DNA from: Nitrososphaera sp.
Lineage (GTDB): Archaea > Thermoproteota > Nitrososphaeria > Nitrososphaerales > Nitrososphaeraceae
Length of the DNA: 9,655 nt
Assembly (NCBI GenBank): GCA_025450475.1
Contig: JANWHJ010000015.1
Coordinates: 1 to 9,655 of the forward strand
Direction of reading: 5' to 3'
Part shown: positions 1 to 4,722 of the stretch, one piece after another
Position numbering within the stretch: position 1 is the stretch's first letter
Layout of the letters: every line of letters begins with the position of its first letter
The notes under the pieces: model-generated
Databases searched by the model: none
Seen by the model: the letters and a program-made list of their open reading frames with translations, nothing else
Told to the model about the DNA's origin: nothing
Translations under genes and position numbers: made by a program

Positions 1-171
1 ATACAGCTGCCGCAAGGAGCAGAGATAGGGGCCAATGAAACTTACGTGGTCGAGCTCATTAGGCAAATGCTGTCAAACACAGCGGAAAGCCTTGTTCTCG
101 AAAATGAGCGAGAAGTCATAGACAGGAAAGCTTCGCTAGTGGACAGGAACGACAATGAGCGTACCTGGTAG
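1..171 (+). CDS. C-terminal fragment of an unrecognised plus-strand frame, cut by the left edge
   Basis: Frame 1 is open from the first base to a TAG at 169-171 and gives 56 residues. The stretch is hydrophilic and charged, with a plausible amphipathic helix in the middle (around ELIRQMLSN) and a polar, Asp/Asn/Arg-rich tail ending in TW. I recognise no family. The other plus frames carry several stops here, so it may be the true 3' end of a gene starting outside the window. Because the next 400 bases are visibly decayed, it may instead be part of a pseudogene. No T-tract terminator follows the stop. Confidence is low because only 57 codons are visible. Confidence 0.35.
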   Translation: MQLPQGAEIGANETYVVELIRQMLSNTAESLVLENEREVIDRKASLVDRNDNERTW

Positions 172-299
172 AGAATTCCAGACGGCGACAACCAAGGGCA
201 GTTTGCAGCAGATACAAAGAGGAGCTCAACGATCCTGATGAACAGGCCGGTGAGCCGCGAAGTGTTCGGTCGGGCTCTGCAGAGTGTCAGGTGCCGGCC

Positions 300-581
300 G
301 GCTGCGCCTATGGTATGGTGACAAGGATAGTCTATGGCGACACGATCTACGTAGAGGTGAATGGAACGACCTATCAGGTTGACCTCGCGCTTGTTAGTGC
401 GCCATCAAGAACATAAAAGAGCTATGCAAAGTCTACATTTTTCACGAGGAATTTGTGCCTCGAGAGCAATGTGCTGGTGGACCATGACGACGATCAGCTG
501 ACTTCCGTCACGAGCATCATAGCAGTGGTATACAGCGAGTCAGCCAACCTCAACAGTGATCTCGTACATCAGCCACATTAA
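300..581 (+). pseudogene. Decayed staphylococcal-nuclease-like (thermonuclease) gene remnant
   Basis: The plus-strand frame through 315 reads GMVTRIVYGDTIYVEV, then NGTTYQVDLALVSAPS, which follows the N-terminal beta strands of SNase-like nucleases (consensus A.V..V.DGDT..V, then R..gVD.PE). A TAA at 414-416 interrupts it. The same frame continues from 417 with AKSTFFTRNLCLESNVLVD, then HDDDQ, SIIAVVY and ANLNSDLV, matching the second half of the domain, and ends at TAA 579-581. It is therefore one domain in a single frame with an internal stop. The expected catalytic residues are gone: the Arg before the VD.PE motif is Asp, the Glu of that motif is Ser, and the Arg of the D.YGR motif is Ser. 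The frame is open back to about 159 but has no convincing start or signal peptide. I infer a dead remnant. A short expressed non-catalytic fragment cannot be excluded. Confidence 0.7.
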
Positions 582-583
582 CC

Positions 584-603
584 TTGACAATGATCAGTGT
601 CAA
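584..603. repeat. Near-perfect 20-bp palindrome, possible operator
   Basis: The bases read TTGACA, A, TGATCA, G, TGTCAA. The outer arms TTGACA/TGTCAA are perfect, the central TGATCA is itself a palindrome, and only the single A/G pair between them breaks full symmetry. There is no T-tract on either side, so a terminator is unlikely. A site for a dimeric regulator is possible. It lies about 200 bp upstream of glnK, which is far for an archaeal operator acting on that promoter, and immediately after the nuclease remnant. Confidence 0.45.
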
Positions 604-770
604 ACAAGCGAGTTCGGGGGTCAGCTCTGGGCAAGATAACGGCTTATAGGCCTCATTCAATGCAGTTAACGGGTTTATCGATTGTATTATTTTTGAAAAT
701 TCTGTGATAATTGCACTGCATTTGCTGTTTATGGTTTTATTCAAATGTGGTAGATTTATTATTTGAAAAC

Positions 771-779
771 CTTATATCG
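771..779 (+). promoter_or_regulatory. TATA box of glnK
   Basis: CTTATATCG, preceded by an A-rich GAAAAC stretch that could serve as the BRE, is centred about 25 nt before the ATG at 801. That spacing places the transcription start at or within a base or two of the ATG, so the mRNA is probably leaderless. This fits the absence of a Shine-Dalgarno motif. Confidence 0.65.
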
Positions 780-800
780 CAACTTTCTTTACCACGAGCC

Positions 801-1148
801 ATGAAGCGTGTAGAGGCTATAATAGCTGCCGAGAAGGTCAGCGCTGTTAACGAAGCTCTGAAAAAGGCCGGCGTTGGCGGAACGACAGTTCTTGATGCAA
901 AGGGAAGAGGAAGAGGCGAAAAACCGCAGGTCCAGACTGGCAGGGGAACAAAGAGACTTGCCGCTGAATTCTCAGTTAGGGCTAACGTCATGACCGTGGT
1001 CGAGGATTCCGAAGTAGAGAAGGTGATCAAAGCTATACTCGATACCGCCAGCACGGGCTCGTCAGGAGACGGTAAGATATTCGTATCCTCAGTCACTGAA
1101 GCAATAGACATTGGGACGAAGAAGCGCGGCCAGACGGCCGTCGATTAA
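801..1148 (+). CDS. glnK: P-II family nitrogen regulatory protein
   Basis: A 115-aa P-II protein, the usual length for GlnB/GlnK. It begins MKRVEAIIAAEKV like the family (MKxIEAIIRPFKL), has the AGVGGTTVLDAKGRG segment (residues 23-37) and the C-terminal signature TGSSGDGKIFV (85-95), whose GDGKIF contributes to the nucleotide site between subunits. P-II trimers sense ATP/ADP and 2-oxoglutarate and bind ammonium transporters or nitrogen-metabolism enzymes through the T-loop. Here the T-loop (about 37-57) has no tyrosine, so uridylylation at Tyr51 is impossible. It seems two residues longer than E. coli GlnB, and the position of Gln39, which helps bind Mg-2-oxoglutarate, is Gly. ATG 801 was chosen because it matches the family N-terminus and the TATA spacing. 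An in-frame extension to 711 would place the TATA box inside the coding region. No amtB is visible in the window. glnK is used in the general sense of an archaeal P-II gene. Confidence 0.93.
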   Translation: MKRVEAIIAAEKVSAVNEALKKAGVGGTTVLDAKGRGRGEKPQVQTGRGTKRLAAEFSVRANVMTVVEDSEVEKVIKAILDTASTGSSGDGKIFVSSVTEAIDIGTKKRGQTAVD

Positions 1149-2581
1149 CCTTTTTTGTTGAAGAATTTTTTGGTTTCTCCAAGAGTTAGCACTTCTGCTG
1201 CTGCCACTCTTACTACTATTGGCAGGTCGGACACCGCCTTGCCTATCGCCAGGCAGTGCCGTTGGGGCAGTGTCCTGACTATTGACCGGATAGTGTCATT
1301 GTCTGCGAGCGACACCTTGGATATCTTGTCAAGGTCGACATCGTTTGTAAAGTTGAATAGAAAAATATTGTCGACCTGCCTATAGATGCCATCACTTATC
1401 GCGTCTGGCTGGTTCGTGATGAACGTAGTGTAGATGCCAAAATGCCTCATGCGGGTGACAATGTCTTCCCAGTATGTGTCACGTATGTAGAGATGCGCCT
1501 CCTCTGCAAAGAGAAAGATGGGCGGGATAACCTTCCGCTCCAGGAGGTCAACGAGCTTGCTTAATACCATCTCGACTACCATCCTGCGCACGGTCGGCGA
1601 AACTTCGCCCATGTTGATCACCATGGCCGCTCCGCCGCCCATAGCAATTACATCTTCAAACTGGAATCCGCTGTCCGCGAATAGGCGCGATGACTGGATG
1701 ACATGGATCCGGGAAATGAGCGCGTCGCGCACGAGCTCATTGATGTTCCACGTATTGACGGTGTTGCCTATAGTGTCTATTGAAAGCGACTGCTTGTTTT
1801 GAAGCCAGTCCCATATTCGGAAAAACTCGCGTAGCGACGCGGCCGGCATGTCCAGCGCATTCTTTAGCATGCCGGACACCGCTCCCTTGCCACAGTAGTT
1901 GAGACTGAACTTTAGTGTCTTGCCAGGCTCAAGTATCTTGACTTGCCTGTTTATTACAGATGGGGTACCGTCGCGGTTCCATCCTAAACCATTGTATTCA
2001 TTGTTCAGATCAAAAATGACCACGAACGCGCCATGCTGCACCAGTGTTTTGACTAGCATTTTAGACAGATGCGACTTGCCAGACTCTTTCTTGCCGGTAA
2101 TTATAGTTAGCTTGCCGTCAAGGTCTTCTGCGTAGATTTCAAAATCTTCGCTTTCGCCTGTCCTGCCGAGCGGGATCGGGAATACACCCCGCCTTCCAAG
2201 AAATGAGTCAAGCTCTTTCATCGCAAGCCGCCTTATCTTTGATTCGACCCTGGAGGGGAGCCACGTAATATCGCTTGAAACTTTTCCGTTGTTGATTGAT
2301 GCCCTTATCTTTGCGCGAAATATCCTCGCGTCCCTCACCAAACGCGACAGGCTGCCAATGTTGAGCGGATCATGCGAATTCTCAACGCTTGAGGCGTTGA
2401 CCACCTCCTCCCTGACAATGTCCTCGACGAGCGATTGTGACGATAGATATTCTTCGTCGTACACTTGCACCACCATGCTCCTTCTCCTGTCTTCAATCAG
2501 CATGTAGTCACCTTTGGCGGCCGAGTCCTCTTTCACCGCAAGCAATAGCAATTCGTTGCCGTTCTTTGATAGGATCTTCAT
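1145..2581 (-). CDS. herA: HerA-type hexameric DNA translocase/helicase ATPase
   Basis: A 478-aa protein with HerA/FtsK-type RecA ATPase features. The N-terminal ~130 residues fit the HAS-barrel region. The Walker A motif is GKKESGKS at 163-170, inside TIITGKKESGKSHL. Walker B is IFLFAEEAH at 355-363, with the paired glutamates typical of HerA, followed by the sensor-like segment FITNQPDAIS (387-396). VIFDLNNEYNG (188-198) is the usual strand after the P-loop helix. HerA hexamers translocate on duplex DNA and, with NurA, resect double-strand breaks, in concert with Mre11-Rad50 in thermophilic archaea. The ATG overlaps the nurA stop (ATGA, 2578-2581), so the two are translationally coupled. 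The TAA shares TTAA (1145-1148) with the glnK stop. No mre11 or rad50 lies in the window. The family assignment is firm; the role in this organism is inferred from homologues. Confidence 0.92.
   Translation of the reverse strand: MKILSKNGNELLLLAVKEDSAAKGDYMLIEDRRRSMVVQVYDEEYLSSQSLVEDIVREEVVNASSVENSHDPLNIGSLSRLVRDARIFRAKIRASINNGKVSSDITWLPSRVESKIRRLAMKELDSFLGRRGVFPIPLGRTGESEDFEIYAEDLDGKLTIITGKKESGKSHLSKMLVKTLVQHGAFVVIFDLNNEYNGLGWNRDGTPSVINRQVKILEPGKTLKFSLNYCGKGAVSGMLKNALDMPAASLREFFRIWDWLQNKQSLSIDTIGNTVNTWNINELVRDALISRIHVIQSSRLFADSGFQFEDVIAMGGGAAMVINMGEVSPTVRRMVVEMVLSKLVDLLERKVIPPIFLFAEEAHLYIRDTYWEDIVTRMRHFGIYTTFITNQPDAISDGIYRQVDNIFLFNFTNDVDLDKISKVSLADNDTIRSIVRTLPQRHCLAIGKAVSDLPIVVRVAAAEVLTLGETKKFFNKKG
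1151..1171 (+). terminator. T-tract terminator of glnK
   Basis: Two T6 tracts (1151-1156 and 1166-1171) begin two bases after the glnK stop. T-rich runs without a hairpin are the usual archaeal termination signal. Both lie inside the 3' coding end of the convergent herA gene, where they encode its Lys/Phe-rich tail. Confidence 0.5.
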
Positions 2582-3594
2582 ACTGAGATCGACCCTAGCA
2601 GCATACTGCGGATGTCGTCAGCAACGAGCTCCTTCACGTCGTAGCTGTTTAGCACATGGCTCCTGAGGCAGGTCTTCTCGGTGCCAGTAAAAGTGGAGAT
2701 GTAGTGTGCAAGTCTGAGGGTCTCGGGATAGCCGCCTGCCACTGGGTCGTTGCCTAGGAGCAAGCAGAGCGATTCGCCCCTTTCGCCCACAATGTCTGCC
2801 CGCAAGACCGGGCTGCTCCTTTCTAGCTTCACCATCACGTTGCTCCCGACCGTGTTCTTGATCAAGCTCTTGATTATCATGTCTACTTCGATGTACGCCG
2901 GCCCCGACATCTTTGCCAGCGGAGCTGCTGCCCTGTCGAGCACCTTGAGCTTTGTGCCCTTGCTTATGCCGATCATCCTATTCTTGCGGAGCACACAGCT
3001 CTCTACGATTCTGCCGATGCTGCGCAGCCTGTCTTCAAATACTGATGCCTTGAGAGAACCGTCGATGAGGATTATCGAATTCGTGAAGTGGCTCGCGAGC
3101 TCTTTCTGCACTGCTCTTTCTGCGCGCACTCTTATCAGCCGCTTTGCTAAATCATCGTCCATGAGCACAAGGCGCGCAAGCCGCTGGTCAAGCTCTGAAT
3201 GCTGGATAGTTCTTTCGCTCAGATAAAACAAAACAGGGCCAATCTTGAAATGCATCAGTGCGCGGCCTGCATAGGCCGTCGCTATGCCGCATTTTATCCC
3301 ATACAAGCTCCCTTCCTCTGTCTCTGCTATTTTGACGCTGCTTGAATCAATAGCAGCTACAAGCGCTTTTTCTTTTGCGGGGCGGATGGTGGTCACCGTG
3401 GTGGCGGTATATGGATTGCACCTTAGTCCCCAGCCATCGAGCGGGATCATTTTCTTGTCGTCGCAGCTGAACACTATTTCCTTGCCTTTCAGCTCATCAA
3501 GCTGGGGCGCGAGGCATTTGCTCACAGACTTTACAATGTCGAGGTCGTCGAGGCTCAAACTGGCGTACAAACTCGAATTTAGTTGCGTAGACAT
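2578..3594 (-). CDS. nurA: NurA-domain 5'-3' nuclease
   Basis: A 338-aa NurA-family protein from ATG 3594. Family motifs in order are AAIDSSSV (80-87, the first metal-binding Asp at 83), a helix with AERAVQKELA (158-167), IILIDGSL (174-181, second Asp at 178), GISKGT (209-214) and C-terminal RSHVLNSYDVK (311-321) with the conserved His. NurA forms a dimer that docks on the HerA hexamer and degrades DNA as the hexamer feeds it through. The adjacent, overlapping herA gene strongly supports this pairing. The frame can be extended to a TTG at 3621, but that codon lies in the TATA box (3621-3628). The ATG at 3594 is about 30 nt from the TATA centre, giving a leader of only a few bases, so I prefer it. 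No key residue appears to be missing. Confidence 0.9.
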   Translation of the reverse strand: MSTQLNSSLYASLSLDDLDIVKSVSKCLAPQLDELKGKEIVFSCDDKKMIPLDGWGLRCNPYTATTVTTIRPAKEKALVAAIDSSSVKIAETEEGSLYGIKCGIATAYAGRALMHFKIGPVLFYLSERTIQHSELDQRLARLVLMDDDLAKRLIRVRAERAVQKELASHFTNSIILIDGSLKASVFEDRLRSIGRIVESCVLRKNRMIGISKGTKLKVLDRAAAPLAKMSGPAYIEVDMIIKSLIKNTVGSNVMVKLERSSPVLRADIVGERGESLCLLLGNDPVAGGYPETLRLAHYISTFTGTEKTCLRSHVLNSYDVKELVADDIRSMLLGSISV

Positions 3595-3595
3595 G

Positions 3596-3606
3596 TTGTT
3601 CAACAA
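3596..3606. repeat. 11-bp palindrome at the nurA transcription start
   Basis: TTGTT-C-AACAA is a perfect odd palindrome ending two bases upstream of the nurA ATG, where its transcription start is predicted. A protein bound here would block initiation, but the motif is short and AT-rich, so chance is possible. Confidence 0.3.
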
Positions 3607-3615
3607 TAACTGCGG

Positions 3616-3638
3616 GCACAAATATATTAATATTGTGC
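3616..3638. repeat. Inverted repeat flanking the nurA TATA box
   Basis: The perfect 6-bp arms GCACAA (3616-3621) and TTGTGC (3633-3638) sit symmetrically around an 11-bp AT-only centre that contains the nurA TATA element. The layout resembles an archaeal repressor site that competes with TBP. Binding is not shown by sequence alone. Confidence 0.4.
3621..3628 (-). promoter_or_regulatory. TATA box of the nurA-herA operon
   Basis: On the minus strand the element reads TTAATATATTTG, with the TATA core at 3621-3628. The core is centred about 30 nt upstream of the ATG at 3594. The core and its 5' flank (TTAATATATT) match the gatD promoter element at 8951-8962. Confidence 0.6.
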
Positions 3639-3642
3639 AACA

Positions 3643-3657
3643 TGACCAATATGGTCA
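3643..3657. repeat. 15-bp inverted repeat between divergent promoters, possible operator
   Basis: TGACCA-ATA-TGGTCA has perfect 6-bp arms and lies between the two divergent TATA boxes, about 25 nt from the nurA box and about 20 nt from the box of the plus-strand gene. GCAACA occurs on both sides (3637-3642 and 3658-3663) as a direct repeat 21 bp apart, two helical turns. The position suits a regulator or TFB-contacting protein acting on both promoters. Confidence 0.45.
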
Positions 3658-3665
3658 GCAACAGG

Positions 3666-3673
3666 TTTATCAA
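3666..3673 (+). promoter_or_regulatory. TATA box of the plus-strand winged-helix gene
   Basis: TTTATCAA is centred about 30 nt before the ATG at 3700, the same spacing as for nurA on the other strand, giving a leader of a few bases. A second AT-rich string (TATATTTAA, 3689-3697) is too close to the ATG to serve as its TATA box. Confidence 0.5.
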
Positions 3674-3699
3674 TAGCATCCTAAGGGGTATATTTAAGT

Positions 3700-4179
3700 A
3701 TGAGCGACAGACCCACAGAGGAAGTCAAGATTAAACTAAAGCATGGAGAGTGGGAGGTCGAGATAACCTGCCTGGAAAATAGGGTTAAGCAGGTCGTGGA
3801 AAATGTCCTGTCAACCCTGGATATGGCCAAGATGGTGGGGCCTACGGTCCAAGGAGAGCTTGACGAATTTCGGCGGGAAATAGAATCGCTCAAGTCAAGG
3901 TCTGCTCTAGTAGGTAGGTCGCCTACCGATGACTCGCAAAAGAATATCAAAGGCGGAATGACTTGCCGGGGGCTTCTTGACACGCTCTGGCTTGAAGGAT
4001 ACTTCTCTACTGATAGGGCTCTTGGCGAGGTCCATGAAGAACTTGGCAGAAGAGGGTATAACTACGACAGGACCGCAGTCTCCCATTCTCTTGCAGACAT
4101 GGTGAGGGAAACCATACTTACAAGGACCGGTACAATGCGAAACTTTAGGTATATACAGAAGAGGCCGGTTGGTGGCTAA
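3700..4179 (+). CDS. Uncharacterised protein with C-terminal winged helix, divergent from nurA
   Basis: A 159-aa soluble protein of unknown function. Residues about 8-45 (VKIKLKHGEWEVEITCLENR, then VKQVVENVLSTLDMAK) look like two beta strands and an amphipathic helix. Residues 46-90 are polar and partly helical (GELDEFRREIESLKSR). Residues about 90-155 resemble a winged helix: GLLDTLWLEGYFSTDRALGE, a recognition-helix-like stretch DRTAVSHSLADMV, and a basic wing ending in RNFRYIQKR. The N-terminal pattern V.v....G...v, then V...V...LS....D.A, recurs in the neighbouring protein at 4176-4688, so the two are probably paralogues or share a domain. The gene diverges from nurA across about 105 bp and overlaps its neighbour's stop by 4 bp. 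I infer a DNA-binding or regulatory protein linked to nurA-herA. No named family is recognised. Confidence 0.82.
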   Translation: MSDRPTEEVKIKLKHGEWEVEITCLENRVKQVVENVLSTLDMAKMVGPTVQGELDEFRREIESLKSRSALVGRSPTDDSQKNIKGGMTCRGLLDTLWLEGYFSTDRALGEVHEELGRRGYNYDRTAVSHSLADMVRETILTRTGTMRNFRYIQKRPVGG

Positions 4180-4688
4180 TACTTTAATTTTTTCGCTATC
4201 GTCGAGTTCAGCAAGTGTATACCTGCAGTCGTTATCCTGTATTTTCCCGGTTCCTTTTCGTCACGCGCGACTTGGCCGGTCTTGACCATTTCAGAAATCC
4301 TTGAGCTTATCGATTTCGGGTTTAGCGCAGTGGCCGCGTGAATTTCTGACACTTGCATCGCATCATCCTGGACCCTGCCAAGGCTTCTTGCAATCCGGGC
4401 AGCCACCAACTGCAGCGCAACCAGGTCCTTGTCGGACAGCTTGGCGCTGGGCTCAGGAATTACGCGGGGTCCTTCCGGTGTTATCTTGATGAGGTGGGAA
4501 TATGAACCAATCAGCTCCTGTGCCGAATAGTCAAGCGAAATTTTTCTTGCAAGGTCCATCGAAGGCACCTGCTTTGAAAGAAAGCTCATGACTGAAGCCA
4601 TGACCGACTCGGCAGAGCCGCTGAACTGAACCTTTACGTCGCCCACAGTCACTGCGACGTTAACGCTGTCGGACTGGTTCATTTTCAT
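4176..4688 (-). CDS. Uncharacterised protein with C-terminal winged helix, paired with the 3700-4179 gene
   Basis: A 170-aa protein of unknown function. The N-terminus (about 8-48) has two predicted strands, VNVAVTVGDVKVQFSGS, and the helix AESVMASVMSFLSK, ending in MDLARKI. This pattern parallels residues 8-45 of the convergent neighbour. A linker with DYSAQELIGSYSHLIKI and a proline-rich stretch follows. The C-terminal ~85 residues form a MarR/ArsR-like winged helix: LVALQLVAARIARSLGR, then MQVSEIHAATALNPKSISSR (helix-turn-helix), ISEMVKTGQVARDEKEPGKY (wing), then ITTAGIHLL. It is probably a DNA-binding protein. Two ATGs are possible, at 4688 and 4682. The TATA core (4708-4714) lies 23 and 29 nt away respectively, so the second may be the true start. 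The stop (TAG, 4176-4178) overlaps the convergent stop. Confidence 0.82.
   Translation of the reverse strand: MKMNQSDSVNVAVTVGDVKVQFSGSAESVMASVMSFLSKQVPSMDLARKISLDYSAQELIGSYSHLIKITPEGPRVIPEPSAKLSDKDLVALQLVAARIARSLGRVQDDAMQVSEIHAATALNPKSISSRISEMVKTGQVARDEKEPGKYRITTAGIHLLNSTIAKKLKY
4188..4193 (+). terminator. T6 tract after the plus-strand winged-helix gene
   Basis: AATTTTTTCGC follows the stop at 4177-4179 by eight bases. It is a plausible archaeal T-tract terminator lying inside the 3' end of the convergent gene. Confidence 0.4.
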
Positions 4689-4692
4689 TTCT

Positions 4693-4698
4693 AAAAAA
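4693..4698 (-). terminator. T6 tract after the CPBP protease gene
   Basis: On the minus strand CACTTTTTTAG lies about 25 nt after the protease stop and just upstream of the ATG of the next gene. The terminator of one gene would therefore sit in the start region of the next, between its TATA box and its ATG. Confidence 0.35.
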
Positions 4699-4707
4699 GT
4701 GGCGGCC

Positions 4708-4714
4708 TATATAT
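4708..4714 (-). promoter_or_regulatory. TATA box of the minus-strand winged-helix gene
   Basis: TATATAT, within AATTCAATATATAGGCC on the minus strand, lies 19 nt upstream of ATG 4688 and 25 nt upstream of ATG 4682, measured from its near edge. This suggests transcription independent of the upstream protease gene and a very short leader. Confidence 0.5.
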
Positions 4715-4722
4715 TGAATTCG

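Larger units (their letters stand above)
582..800. other. Intergenic region between the nuclease remnant and glnK
   Basis: No convincing gene is seen here, and together with the decayed stretch 172-581 it makes about 630 bases without an intact gene. It becomes AT-rich towards glnK. It contains a near-perfect 20-bp palindrome (584-603), an 8-bp inverted repeat (659-666 with 715-722) and the glnK TATA box (about 771-779). A minus-strand frame over 550-744 would need a TTG start and resembles nothing. A plus-strand frame from 711 is only an in-frame upstream extension of glnK. Confidence 0.6.

Noticed and set aside
550..744. Minus-strand 64-aa frame
   Set aside because: It needs a TTG start, resembles no family and overlaps the nuclease remnant and the intergenic palindrome.
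711..800. In-frame upstream extension of glnK by 30 codons from ATG 711
   Set aside because: It spans the TATA box at 771-779, encodes a low-quality Cys/Trp/Phe-rich leader unlike P-II proteins, and ATG 801 matches the family N-terminus exactly.
582..800. tRNA or structured RNA in the glnK upstream region
   Set aside because: The GTTCGGGGGT string suggested a T-arm, but no matching stem or cloverleaf can be drawn around it.
3595..3621. N-terminal extension of NurA from TTG 3621
   Set aside because: The codon lies in the TATA element, and ATG 3594 fits the promoter spacing.
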